DNA from: Spirochaetota bacterium
GTDB lineage: Bacteria > Spirochaetota > Spirochaetia > Treponematales > Treponemataceae
Reading direction: 5' to 3'
DNA length: 64,000 nucleotides
Assembly (NCBI GenBank): GCA_023398165.1
Contig: JAEWSQ010000005.1
Coordinates: 62,001 to 126,000, forward strand
A program made the translations under genes and the position numbers. Below the pieces are notes generated by a model that had not been told where the DNA came from, did no database searches, and saw only the letters and a program-made list of their open reading frames with translations. This document shows positions 18,501-26,752 of this stretch, one piece after another (position 1 is the stretch's first letter; each line of letters opens with the position of its first letter).

Positions 18501-18684
18501 GGGGTGTTTTAAAAACAAATCCGAATAAATTTTCCTCATCATCATTGAGCATGTGAAAAACTTCAAGGCCTGTTTTTTCATGACGGAGCCAGATTCCTAA
18601 AGAATCAAAGTCCGGTATTGGTGTTATGTCGAGAACGGTAAAACCATTATAGTCAGTATTCTTATCTAATGTGCTTGTTTTCAT
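15583..18684 (-). CDS. M16C-family zinc metallopeptidase (presequence protease-like)
   Basis: A 1033-residue protease of the insulinase superfamily, M16C subgroup (PreP/Hyp-like), single chain with the four-domain clamshell that degrades medium-length unfolded peptides. The inverted zinc motif HILEH (about residues 72-76) lies in the family segment GAAHILEHSVLCGSKNYPL, followed by FLNAMTFPDKTVYP. A C-terminal half (from about 560) corresponds to the non-catalytic lobe. ATG 18684 is preferred; a TTG nine codons upstream opens the frame but has no ribosome site. No signal peptide is seen, so a cytoplasmic peptide-clearing role is likely. It is divergent from the nucleoside phosphorylase gene. 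Confidence 0.9.
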   Translation of the reverse strand: MKTSTLDKNTDYNGFTVLDITPIPDFDSLGIWLRHEKTGLEVFHMLNDDEENLFGFVFKTPPEDSTGAAHILEHSVLCGSKNYPLKDPFIRLGNQSVKTFLNAMTFPDKTVYPASSLIEADYFNLMAVYGDAVFFPLLKKEIFMQEAHRLEIDDAGTISIQGVVYNEMKGNYSSFDSIVSDWTVRSLLPNTAYAHDSGGDPAEIPELTYEQFITFHKKYYDPSNCRLFLYGNIDTKKQLDFIETRFLKDFSVVQGPFSHLAASRLDLDSFTATEVKPFSSPAQCRVSGPSLSSEGSSENSGPTVLFSWLIGETNDPEQFMEAVLISQILLGHDGSPLSKALIDCGLGEDIAPNTGIESELRYLIFSAGLREMKEGKEAELEQVIRTTISSLIQGGIKSDDIEAAIMAVDFADREIKRSHGPYSLTLMRRCLRGWLNGVHPAKTIFNRTAFQRIKEKLSADPSYLVGLLQKYFMSNTHMVCLTVTPDKGYETAMKTVYETQIEALCKNRMRTELENEIRDQMRILSEYQAEPDSEQLCALLPHIHPSDLDSSIDSIHSERTELQGIPCFIHRQSVNGIVYAELGFPCDTFNPSDFPLMPFFTTVIVNTGFAGMDWAEAASYTAKITGSLDSALFTSSESFEAAQKCGILDENGTVVLHDDKRTQALYTYDPVCGRSWIFFRVKMLCEKTEEALNLFLSCITTADFSDTKRLSDLLKEYRNDIDSSVIPAGNSYALSRTTCTASRSKAADEIWNGLSQLYYVHELCSEHIDTVRAKLEKMKETMLSSGGVINIICEDTMTDTVKQCFASSIETYLPSLRKPQKPYDCRDADFFELTKLAREDQGGNADEERIVLPSQVGFAAWSLCTPPCDIPQSVYASLAAHWLTNGVLWEKIRTIGGAYGAYAFPDTMERTFSFATYRDPKPEKSLKVWKEELQKASKRCIDPLSLERIITGSYSKEIQPRTPSGKGAAGFMRNLYGISDEKRAEKIKALLCAKSEDIQKSLQNLSNLLRMGKRAIIFNKSLEKSGKITVLPL

Positions 18685-18782
18685 CAGGAAAATATACCAT
18701 AAAACAGTCAAAAAAGAACAGTAGCTGGATTTTGGCTGATTTTCATGGTATACTCACATGATACAAACGAAAGGAACTATCT

Positions 18783-20102
18783 ATGAGAGCAGTCGATATA
18801 ATAATGAAGAAAAGAGGATCGCTATTAAATCCCGGGGGAGAAGAACTGAGCCGTGAAGAAATAGAGTTTTTAGTAAACGGCTACGTCAATCACACGCTGC
18901 CTGATTATCAGGTATCTGCATGGCTTATGGCTGTGTATTTTAACGGTATGACCTTTGCAGAAACCGCCTGTCTTACCGATGTAATGCTCCATTCCGGCGA
19001 TGTTATAGATCTTTCTGCACTGAAGGGTCCCTTCGTCGACAAACATTCAACAGGCGGCGTCGGAGATAAAATATCGCTCCCGCTCGCGCCGATCATGGCA
19101 GCGTGCGGGCTTACGGTTCCGATGATGAGCGGACGGGCTCTCGGACACACAGGAGGCACGCTCGATAAGCTTGAAGCAATCGACGGCTACCGCACGGCTC
19201 TTGAAGTGGAAGAATTCATAGCAATTTTAAAGAAATCCGGCTTCGCAATGACGGGCCAGACTGAAAAAATAGTACCAGCAGACAGACTTTTATATGCGCT
19301 TCGCGATGTAACCGGTACTGTCGAATCTATACCACTCATTACCGCAAGCATACTTTCAAAAAAAGTTGCAGAAGGTTCTGATGCCCTCGTGTTTGATGTA
19401 AAGTTTGGAAACGGAGCTTTTATGAAGACAAGCGAAGCTGCAGAGAAACTTGCCGAAAGTCTTGTTAAAACAGCCCAGTCTATGGGTAAAAAGTCTTCCG
19501 CCCTCCTTACCAATATGAACACACCCCTCGGTTTAAAGATAGGCAACTTTTTGGAAATTGAGGAAACGCTTGACTGCCTTGAAGGGAAGGGACCGGCCGA
19601 TGTCATGGAGCTCACCAATGCCCTTGGAGCCGCAATGCTGATGCTCGGAGGGAAGGTGAAGACTGAAGAGGAAGGTACAGAACTGTGCAGAAAAGCGGTG
19701 AGCTCGGGTAAAGCGATGGACCAATTTCTTGAAAATATCAGACTTCAGGGAGGGGATGATAAAGCCCTTCTCTCTCAAAGAAACAAACGCAGAAGTCCGC
19801 ATAAAGAAACAATTAAAGCTTCCTTCGACGGTTATGTTTCAATTCATGCGTATAAAACAGGACTCGCAGGAGTTCACCTTGGTGTCGGAAGAAATAGAAC
19901 CGATGAAAAGGTCTGTCCCGATGCAGGAATAATTCTTCATGCAAAAGAAGGCGATTTTGTAAAAAAGGGGCAGACCGTCATGGAAGTATTCGGAAAAGAC
20001 AGCGAATGTTTTTCACAGGCCCTGCCTCTTTTAACCGATGCTCTGTCCTATTCTGATACAGAGATAAGGCGTGAACGTCTTATAGTAAAGGCGATCCGGT
20101 AA
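18783..20102 (+). CDS. deoA: Pyrimidine-nucleoside/thymidine phosphorylase
   Basis: A 439-residue nucleoside phosphorylase family 2 enzyme that splits thymidine or uridine with phosphate to base and (deoxy)ribose-1-phosphate. Seen: N-terminal alpha domain (EEIEFLVNGYVNHTLPDYQVSAWLMAV), phosphate-site KHSTGGVGDKISL, MSGRALGHTGGTLDKLEAI, the YALRDVTGTVESIPLI pyrimidine-site segment, SKKVAEGSDALVFDVKFG and the C-terminal PYNP domain. Whether it is strict thymidine phosphorylase or the broad pyrimidine type cannot be told by eye. GAAAGGA precedes the ATG. A TATACT -10 element lies about 30 bases upstream. Confidence 0.9.
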   Translation: MRAVDIIMKKRGSLLNPGGEELSREEIEFLVNGYVNHTLPDYQVSAWLMAVYFNGMTFAETACLTDVMLHSGDVIDLSALKGPFVDKHSTGGVGDKISLPLAPIMAACGLTVPMMSGRALGHTGGTLDKLEAIDGYRTALEVEEFIAILKKSGFAMTGQTEKIVPADRLLYALRDVTGTVESIPLITASILSKKVAEGSDALVFDVKFGNGAFMKTSEAAEKLAESLVKTAQSMGKKSSALLTNMNTPLGLKIGNFLEIEETLDCLEGKGPADVMELTNALGAAMLMLGGKVKTEEEGTELCRKAVSSGKAMDQFLENIRLQGGDDKALLSQRNKRRSPHKETIKASFDGYVSIHAYKTGLAGVHLGVGRNRTDEKVCPDAGIILHAKEGDFVKKGQTVMEVFGKDSECFSQALPLLTDALSYSDTEIRRERLIVKAIR

Positions 20103-20199
20103 TAAAGCACTCGTTTACAGACGGTATAAAAATTTTACATAGTTTTATAGGCATCGGTTTTTTGGAATACAAAGATGCCTGTGTAAGGATTTACAGTAC

Positions 20200-22359
20200 A
20201 TGACAGTTTGGAATAAAAAAAATGTCTCGAAAGAAGTAGTTAAGGAACTGCACGACAGGTACGGCTGCGATTTACTGACCTCCAGCATTTTAGCACGCAG
20301 AGGTATTACAAAGAGTTCTGAAGTACTTTTTTATCTTGAAGACGATTTACGGTATCAGCATAACCCTTTTTTATGCAGCGCCATGGAAGACGCTGTCGAC
20401 CGCATACTCGACGCCAAGGAAGAAGGTGAAAAAGTTCTCGTTTTCGGAGACAGAGATGTGGATGGGATTACAAGCACTGCAGTTCTGTATCAGTGTTTAC
20501 AGGATATGGGAATTGATGTTCAATACCGCCTTCCTTCCGGCAATGATCAGTACGGACTTTCAAATGCCGCGGTGGATGATTTTGCCAAAGAATACGGAAC
20601 ACTCATCATTACGGTTGACTGCGGAATTTCAAACAACACCGAGATTGCTCATGCCGCTGAGCTTGGAATTTCTGTAATCGTCGCGGATCACCATAATCCG
20701 CCTGAGGTTCTCCCCTCCCCTGCCATCATTGTTAATCCAAAGCTTGAAGATTCAGGCTATCCGTTTAAAGATATTTCAGGCTGTGCTGTTGCATATAAAC
20801 TTGCAAGCGCGCTCCGTTTTTCGCAAAGCGAAATGTATAAACAGGAAGTCTGCCTTTTAAATGTAAGCCCGGTAAATGAAGCCTATCTCATAGAGTGCGT
20901 TAAGGTACAGAACATGTGCGAAAAAGCGCGCCTGAGCGAAACCATAATAAGCGGCGCGGTTTCCATTCATCAGACCCGGCTTATCCCGTTTCTTCAGGGA
21001 CAGCAGATTTTTGTGTGGAATGAAAATCTTCAGAAAAAAATGCTCGCTCAGGCATTCGGTGAAGGCGTCGAGTTTAATATGTTCGACATCCGCACAGAAA
21101 TCGGTAAACTGATTCCCTCTGTTCAGGACTTGAGTCTTTTACGGCTTAAAAGTTTTTCAAAGGCTGCAAAGTATCAGGACAGACCGGTGAGCGAGATCGA
21201 TGTTTTTTTCAACATCTTTATTACCTTTATTCAAAAATCGTATATAAAACAGCTGTGCGCCCTCGCAGGCAGCTGTCCTGTCTCGCCCGTTGAACGCGAT
21301 GCATATGATCTTCAGCTTGTCGCCATTGCAGCGCTTGCAGACATTATGCCTCTTCAAAACGAAAATAGAATTCTTGTACGGCAGGGATTGGCTTCTCTTA
21401 ATTCGGGAAAGATACGACCCGGACTGCAGGAACTCATGGCGCGGCAGAATCTGTTAGGGAAACGCATAAGTTCAACCGACCTGTCTTGGACGGTATCTCC
21501 GGCTCTTAATGCCGCGGGGCGTCTTGGTCAGCCTGAAACCGCGTTAAAGCTCTTTTTATCCGGTGATCAGGCGGAAAGGAATGCATTTGCAGATCAAATT
21601 CTGCAGCTCAATGTTGACAGACGGAAGCTTGGCACCGATGCATGGGACTTTGCAGAACCCCGGGCTTATGCATCTAAAGAAAAGTTTTCCGGAAAACTCA
21701 TAGTCATCCATGATGAAAGGATTCACCGGGGGGTTACAGGAATTCTTTCGAGCAGAATAGCGCAGGTGCATAAAGTTCCTGCCATAATAATGACAAAGGG
21801 CGAGGAGGGAATTGTGATGGGCTCAGTCCGTTCAGCTCTGGGTTATGATGTCACCTCGCTTCTCAACCAGTGTTCTTCTTTTTTTATAAACCACGGAGGA
21901 CATGATTTTGCTGCCGGCTTCAGCCTTTATAAGGAAAACCTCGAGGCATTCATACAAAAATTGGAACTTCTTTCCCCTCTTATTGAACTCGCAGAGGAAA
22001 CTGAACAGCTCGACATTGATGCAGAACTTCTTCCCTCATACATTACACCTGATATTATGAAAACCATTGACTTATTCGAACCGTTCGGGGAAGCCAATCC
22101 GCCTCTTTTGTTTTTAACTAAAAAACTTACAATAGCAGCTGCCGATATTATAGGAAAAACAGATCCCCAGCATTTAAAGCTTACGTTTGCGTGCGGAAAC
22201 ACCAAATGGCCTGCAATGTACTGGAAAGAATCGGCACGGCTCAAAAGAGATTTTGATGTAGGGGATTCGGTGGATGCGGTTTTTCAAATTAATAGGAATA
22301 CCTTTAACGGAATGGAATCGCTTCAGATGATTATCAGCGATATTAAAAAGCAGGGATAA
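20200..22359 (+). CDS. recJ: Single-stranded-DNA-specific exonuclease RecJ with a large inserted domain
   Basis: A 719-residue RecJ, longer than the usual 560-580. DHH phosphoesterase motifs are intact: motif I FGDRDVDG (about 82-89), DCG at 140-142, DHH at 163-165 and motif IV aspartate in LADIMPL (381). The DHHA1 GGHDFAAGF segment and C-terminal OB-like domain follow. The extra length is a block of roughly 155 residues (about 207-365) between motifs III and IV. Its pattern (CLLNVSP...YLIECVKV, then FLQGQQIFVWNENLQ, then FDIRTEIGKLIP) recalls a DnaQ-type exonuclease fold with the catalytic acids lost. The M23 peptidase gene follows nine bases later, likely cotranscribed. Confidence 0.88.
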   Translation: MTVWNKKNVSKEVVKELHDRYGCDLLTSSILARRGITKSSEVLFYLEDDLRYQHNPFLCSAMEDAVDRILDAKEEGEKVLVFGDRDVDGITSTAVLYQCLQDMGIDVQYRLPSGNDQYGLSNAAVDDFAKEYGTLIITVDCGISNNTEIAHAAELGISVIVADHHNPPEVLPSPAIIVNPKLEDSGYPFKDISGCAVAYKLASALRFSQSEMYKQEVCLLNVSPVNEAYLIECVKVQNMCEKARLSETIISGAVSIHQTRLIPFLQGQQIFVWNENLQKKMLAQAFGEGVEFNMFDIRTEIGKLIPSVQDLSLLRLKSFSKAAKYQDRPVSEIDVFFNIFITFIQKSYIKQLCALAGSCPVSPVERDAYDLQLVAIAALADIMPLQNENRILVRQGLASLNSGKIRPGLQELMARQNLLGKRISSTDLSWTVSPALNAAGRLGQPETALKLFLSGDQAERNAFADQILQLNVDRRKLGTDAWDFAEPRAYASKEKFSGKLIVIHDERIHRGVTGILSSRIAQVHKVPAIIMTKGEEGIVMGSVRSALGYDVTSLLNQCSSFFINHGGHDFAAGFSLYKENLEAFIQKLELLSPLIELAEETEQLDIDAELLPSYITPDIMKTIDLFEPFGEANPPLLFLTKKLTIAAADIIGKTDPQHLKLTFACGNTKWPAMYWKESARLKRDFDVGDSVDAVFQINRNTFNGMESLQMIISDIKKQG

Positions 22360-22367
22360 TAATTACT

Positions 22368-23333
22368 ATGTACCGGAAAAGAATCCTGTCTTTACTTCTG
22401 GCGGCTTCTTGTATTACAGGCATCTATGCACGCAGTGCTTTTTACAACGGGGATGAATATTCCCTTACCGCTGTTTTTGCAGAAGAAGTAGATGCAGGGG
22501 ATCCAGTCTTTGTCAGACTGACGGTATTTTTTAAAGAAGAACAGGATGAAGTTTTTACACTTGATGCTTCGATGGAAGGTTTTTCCAAAACAGATCAAAA
22601 AATCGCCGGTAAAGCACCTCTGTATACCCTGCAGTCATCCCGCTCTCAGATCAGCGTATTCGGCGGTTTTCCTGTATCAACCTATATAAAACACGGCGCG
22701 TATATTCTAAGCATCGAGTACTCAGTTTCAGGCGGAAAGAGAATGAAAATAGAGCTTCCTTTTGTCATTAGAGAAACGGACTTTATTAAAGAGACAATAG
22801 TCCTCGATGATGCAAACACAGAAATTAAGACAGATATGTCGGAAGAACGTCTCGGCCAGATTCTAGCGCTTCAGAAGCTGCTTGCAGAAAAAAATTATTC
22901 CTCTGTCTTTGCTCATTCCGCGTTTTCCCTTCCGGTAAATTCCTTACGGCGGACCAGTTTTTTCGGGGACCGGAGAACCTACGAATACACTAACGGAAAA
23001 ACCGAGTCCAGCCTTCATTACGGGATCGATTTCGGCGTGAGTGAAAATACTGCCGTGACAGCCTGTGCTCGGGGAAAAGTAGTGATGGCAGAATACAGAA
23101 TCAGTACGGGCTGGACAGTCGTCATCGAACATCTGCCCGGACTTTACAGTCTGTATTATCACCTGAACTCATTAAACACCGATAGCAACACCATTGTTGA
23201 ACGCTCTCAGATTATAGGATATTCAGGCAGTACCGGTCTTTCGACCGGCCCCCATCTGCACTGGGAAATCCGGCTTTCAGGAGAGGCCGTAAATCCGGAT
23301 TTTTTTACCGGAAGATTTTCACAATTTTTTTAA
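22368..23333 (+). CDS. M23-family (LytM-type) metallopeptidase, exported
   Basis: A 321-residue protein with signal peptide (RILSLLLAASCITGIYA, cleaved near residue 22), a beta-rich N-terminal domain and a C-terminal LytM domain from about 200. Zinc/catalytic residues are complete: H217 and D221 in LHYGIDFG, H265 in YYHL, and H296/H298 in GPHLHWE. Such enzymes cut peptidoglycan cross-bridges in the periplasm; with the intact motif it is probably an active endopeptidase rather than an EnvC-type activator. Treponemes often carry several. It follows recJ closely on the same strand. Confidence 0.9.
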   Translation: MYRKRILSLLLAASCITGIYARSAFYNGDEYSLTAVFAEEVDAGDPVFVRLTVFFKEEQDEVFTLDASMEGFSKTDQKIAGKAPLYTLQSSRSQISVFGGFPVSTYIKHGAYILSIEYSVSGGKRMKIELPFVIRETDFIKETIVLDDANTEIKTDMSEERLGQILALQKLLAEKNYSSVFAHSAFSLPVNSLRRTSFFGDRRTYEYTNGKTESSLHYGIDFGVSENTAVTACARGKVVMAEYRISTGWTVVIEHLPGLYSLYYHLNSLNTDSNTIVERSQIIGYSGSTGLSTGPHLHWEIRLSGEAVNPDFFTGRFSQFF

Positions 23334-23409
23334 ACTGCTGCTGACTAATAATTATTCCGTTTAAACAGCACAGGGAATTGCTTTGCATATAAAGTCTTTC
23401 TCTATTCTT

Positions 23410-25374
23410 TCATTTGCTATAGCCGGCAAGAGATAAGAATTCCTGTTCGCTGATTATGGGAATCCCTTCTACCTGTGCTTTTTTATTTTTTGATGAACCG
23501 CTCGTTTTATCGTTTGTAACGAGGTACGACAAACCTTTAACCACAGAAGACTTAACAGATCCGCCTTCTTTTTTGACAAGAGCTTCCGCATCAAGCCTTT
23601 TCATAGTGACTAGTTCTCCGGTAAAACAAAACGAAAGGCCTGTCAGTTTTCCTTCACCCGGTACTTCAAGGGTGATGATACCGCTGTTAACTAAATGAAG
23701 CATTTCCTCCCTGTGTTCCTTTAAGCCCTCGTAGAGTGTCTTACCGGTGATGCTCCCGAATCCGTTTACCTGCGCAAAATCTTCAGCTGAAGATGATAAA
23801 AGTTTTTCGAGAGTATTAAAACCTTCACCTGATAATTTTTCGATGAGCGTTTCGCCTATGCCTTCAATGTCAAAACCGGCAATAAACACAGGCAGGGTCA
23901 AACTCTTTTTTGAATGAATAGATAAGGCTACTTTTTTTGCACCGAGCGACTGTTTTTCTTTACCGATACTTTCACTGTTTAAAAAATAAGGAATAAGATC
24001 TTCTTCGGTGAGCGTGTAAATATCAGTTATCGATGTTACCCTTCCGCTTTCAAAGAGCCGGCGTATAAGGGTGAGCCCGAAATCCCGTATATCGAGCACA
24101 GAAATCCACTTTTCAAGTCTGTGATGTATTCGCTTCGGGCAGAGAGGATTGGGACAGTATAGTCTTGTTCCTTCATTCTTAACAACGCTGCCGCATTTTG
24201 TGCACACTGAAGGATATATGATTTCGTCAGTTTCTGAAAACAAATGTATCTGTTTCTCTTTTGCCAGCGTTGAATCTTTATGCAGAACATATTCAATTTT
24301 AGGGATTATCTCGCCCCGTTTTGTCACGACAACATGGCTTCCGATTTTTAATCCGAGGGATTGAATGGTATTGGGGTTCACAAGGCTGGCTCTTTGAACC
24401 TTTGTACCGGCAAGTTCAACGGCATCGAATTCGGCGATAGGTGTATAGGTCGAGCCGGATTCGCTCCAGATCACAGAGCGCACTATAGAGACTGCTTCTT
24501 CCAGACTGAACTTAAAGGCAATCTGCTTTTCCGGTCTGTTCCGTTTCAAATCGTCTAAATCTATTTCTTTTCCCTTAATAACAAGGCCGTCAATATCATA
24601 GGGAAGAGAAGAACGATCCTCCATTACCCGGGCTCTGTACTCAATGACTTCATCGCTTCCATGGCAGTGTTTTACAGGAACAGTCATAAATCCGCACCCG
24701 TTTAACCATGCCAGTTTTTCTTCCTCATCCGTAAACGGCGCATCATCAGGAAAAAAAGCATCGTAGCAGATTATTTGAAGGTAAGAGCTTCCGCTCCCGT
24801 CCTTTCGTTTCATTAAACCGTTTGCCGCATTCCTGCAGTTTGCCTTGTCGCTGAAGTATTTTTTATGCACATCCCGTGTCATGATTACTTCGCCGCGGAC
24901 TGCTCCGTTAAGCTGCATAACCGAACCGGAAGCATCTAACAGTTTTGTTACCGCCCCGCTCATTTGTTGAGCATTACGGGTAATGTCGTCCCCTATCTCG
25001 CCGTCGCCTCTCGTGACCGCCTTTACAAAAAGACCGTTTTCATATTGAAGCTCAAGACTTGCGCCGTCAAGTTTATATTCAACTAAAAAATCGCTGAAGT
25101 TTACTTTGGAAGCCCATTGAATAAACTCATCCGGGTTGGCAGCTTTTTCCTGACTGCCCATCGGCATGATGTGCTTTGCTTTTTCAAAATTTCCGCCCGG
25201 AGAGGCAGAAGATTCAAGATCGCTTCCTATCCGGTGAAGAAGAGGATGGTCTTTATCCCTTCTCCTAAGCTCATCCCATAAGGCGTCAAATTCCGCATCG
25301 GATATTTCCGCTTCTCCCGTATAATATGAAGACTGATACTTCTCAATTAAAAAAGCAAGTTCGTCTACAGTCAT
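23410..25374 (-). CDS. ligA: NAD-dependent DNA ligase
   Basis: A 654-residue LigA that seals nicks in DNA replication and repair. Order: Ia domain (YYTGEAEISDAEFDALWDEL), adenylation domain with Lys101 in EYKLDGASLEL, OB fold (KIGSHVVVTKRGEIIPKI), four-cysteine zinc finger (CTKC...CPNPLC), helix-hairpin-helix repeats and a C-terminal BRCT domain (SFCFTGELVTMKR). Length is slightly short but complete. The start overlaps the trmB stop by ATGA (25371-25374), so ligA is probably translated from the same mRNA as trmB and the upstream lipoprotein gene. Confidence 0.95.
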   Translation of the reverse strand: MTVDELAFLIEKYQSSYYTGEAEISDAEFDALWDELRRRDKDHPLLHRIGSDLESSASPGGNFEKAKHIMPMGSQEKAANPDEFIQWASKVNFSDFLVEYKLDGASLELQYENGLFVKAVTRGDGEIGDDITRNAQQMSGAVTKLLDASGSVMQLNGAVRGEVIMTRDVHKKYFSDKANCRNAANGLMKRKDGSGSSYLQIICYDAFFPDDAPFTDEEEKLAWLNGCGFMTVPVKHCHGSDEVIEYRARVMEDRSSLPYDIDGLVIKGKEIDLDDLKRNRPEKQIAFKFSLEEAVSIVRSVIWSESGSTYTPIAEFDAVELAGTKVQRASLVNPNTIQSLGLKIGSHVVVTKRGEIIPKIEYVLHKDSTLAKEKQIHLFSETDEIIYPSVCTKCGSVVKNEGTRLYCPNPLCPKRIHHRLEKWISVLDIRDFGLTLIRRLFESGRVTSITDIYTLTEEDLIPYFLNSESIGKEKQSLGAKKVALSIHSKKSLTLPVFIAGFDIEGIGETLIEKLSGEGFNTLEKLLSSSAEDFAQVNGFGSITGKTLYEGLKEHREEMLHLVNSGIITLEVPGEGKLTGLSFCFTGELVTMKRLDAEALVKKEGGSVKSSVVKGLSYLVTNDKTSGSSKNKKAQVEGIPIISEQEFLSLAGYSK

Positions 25375-26048
25375 GCATTCCTCTTAAAAAAAAGCTCGAA
25401 GATTTCGCGGTCGGCATTTTTACCCTTCTCTTCAAACCTTGTTTCCGGCCTCCACTCCTGATGCGGTGCAAAACCTTCATATACATTTTCAAGCCCTTCT
25501 GTGGAGGAAAGCTCATTGAGAGCAAACTCGGCATACGGCTGCCAGTCGGTGGCCATGTACAGGTACCCGCCGGGGGACAGTTTTTTGCACAGCAGATCCG
25601 TTCTCGGTTTTTGTATAAACCGCCTTTTGTGATGTTTTTTCTTAGGCCAAGGATCAGGAAAGAAAATATGAAAAGCGCTGACAGAAGAATCAGGAATCAT
25701 ATGTTCAAGCACTTCGACAGCGTCATGTTCAATAATATACAGATTTTGAAGTCCCTTACGGTGTATCTCGCCGAGAAGGCGCCCTACCCCGGGACGGTGA
25801 ACCTCAATGCCGATGTAGCCCTTCGACGGATTATCCTGAGCAATGAGGGAGGTCGCCTTGCCCATGCCGAATCCGATTTCCACAACGACTTCTTTCGATT
25901 CATCAAATACATCAATATAATTTAAAGGCTGGGGCACATAGGGTATTACCCATCTGCCGCTTAAATTTTCATAATCCCTATGCTGGCTTTCCGTCATGCG
26001 CCCTGCACGGAGAACAAAGGTTTTTATCTGCCTGTATATTTCACTCAT
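25371..26048 (-). CDS. trmB: tRNA (guanine-N7)-methyltransferase
   Basis: A 225-residue class I SAM-dependent methyltransferase that makes m7G46 in tRNA. Seen: SAM motif VVEIGFGMGKATSLIA, IGIEVHRPGVG, and the hallmark FPDPWPKKKHHKRRFI followed by LSPGGYLYMATDW. The start is placed at ATG 26048 (MSEIYRQIKTF), which overlaps the upstream lipoprotein stop by eight bases; the open frame extends further but would lie within that gene. Length fits the family. It is in a tightly packed minus-strand group ending in ligA. Confidence 0.93.
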   Translation of the reverse strand: MSEIYRQIKTFVLRAGRMTESQHRDYENLSGRWVIPYVPQPLNYIDVFDESKEVVVEIGFGMGKATSLIAQDNPSKGYIGIEVHRPGVGRLLGEIHRKGLQNLYIIEHDAVEVLEHMIPDSSVSAFHIFFPDPWPKKKHHKRRFIQKPRTDLLCKKLSPGGYLYMATDWQPYAEFALNELSSTEGLENVYEGFAPHQEWRPETRFEEKGKNADREIFELFFKRNA

Positions 26049-26748
26049 CGGCTTCTCCGCTTGAAGCATTGTCAGTCTTATCATACAGCTGAACTTCGGG
26101 CAGAACAACAGCCGTGGAGTTATCATCATTTTTATAGAAAAGCCTGTACGATACAGCTTCCGGATATATAGCCTTAATTCTTTCGTCTGTTTCCAGCTCC
26201 CGCACTCTGTCGCCGGTATACAGAATATTTGAAAGAATATCATATACTGCAATTTGCTCTATAGAACATTCGCTAGCGAAGGTCTTGTTTCTAAATCCCG
26301 ATGCGCGAAGTGAAGATATATCGGCATTTTTCAATGAAGGAATTTTTTCTACAAAAAAATAGGAAGAAGTCTCCCGCAGCGCCAGATCATAAAAACGGAT
26401 CTCATATCTTCCTTCCTGCAGTTCTGAATCAGGAGGAGAAACAATACCGCGGAAACCGAAATATTGAATATCACCTTCCCTGATGACGAGAGGATTGTCT
26501 ATATTCCAGGTATACCCGCTGTCTTTAAAATATAAAACCAGTTCTTTAACCCGCCTTTCATCGGACAAAGGCTCTATAAAAACAGACAGACTCACCCCGG
26601 GAGGCAGCGTTTCGTCATAAAAATCATATACAAGAGTATGATAAACCCGTTCAATTTCGGGGCTTGAATCTGCACAGGAAAAATTCAGTACAGACAGAGC
26701 GAGACAGAGAATTACGGTACTTGTTTGTTTTGCCAGGTTCTTCTTCAT
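26041..26748 (-). CDS. Hypothetical lipoprotein
   Basis: A 235-residue protein with a lipoprotein signal peptide and spirochaete-type lipobox LNFSC (Cys25), then a beta-rich domain of unknown function. It overlaps trmB at its end and starts four bases after the stop of the upstream gene, so lipoprotein, trmB and ligA are likely one transcript. No recognised motif, though the middle part (FGFRGIVSPPDSELQEGRYEIRFYD) reads like an immunoglobulin-like beta-sandwich. Envelope location is inferred from the lipobox. Confidence 0.7.
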   Translation of the reverse strand: MKKNLAKQTSTVILCLALSVLNFSCADSSPEIERVYHTLVYDFYDETLPPGVSLSVFIEPLSDERRVKELVLYFKDSGYTWNIDNPLVIREGDIQYFGFRGIVSPPDSELQEGRYEIRFYDLALRETSSYFFVEKIPSLKNADISSLRASGFRNKTFASECSIEQIAVYDILSNILYTGDRVRELETDERIKAIYPEAVSYRLFYKNDDNSTAVVLPEVQLYDKTDNASSGEADE

Positions 26749-26752
26749 CGAT

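Noticed and set aside
25326..25925. 199-codon plus-strand open frame
   Set aside because: It lies opposite trmB and ligA, which have full family motifs; it is an antisense shadow.
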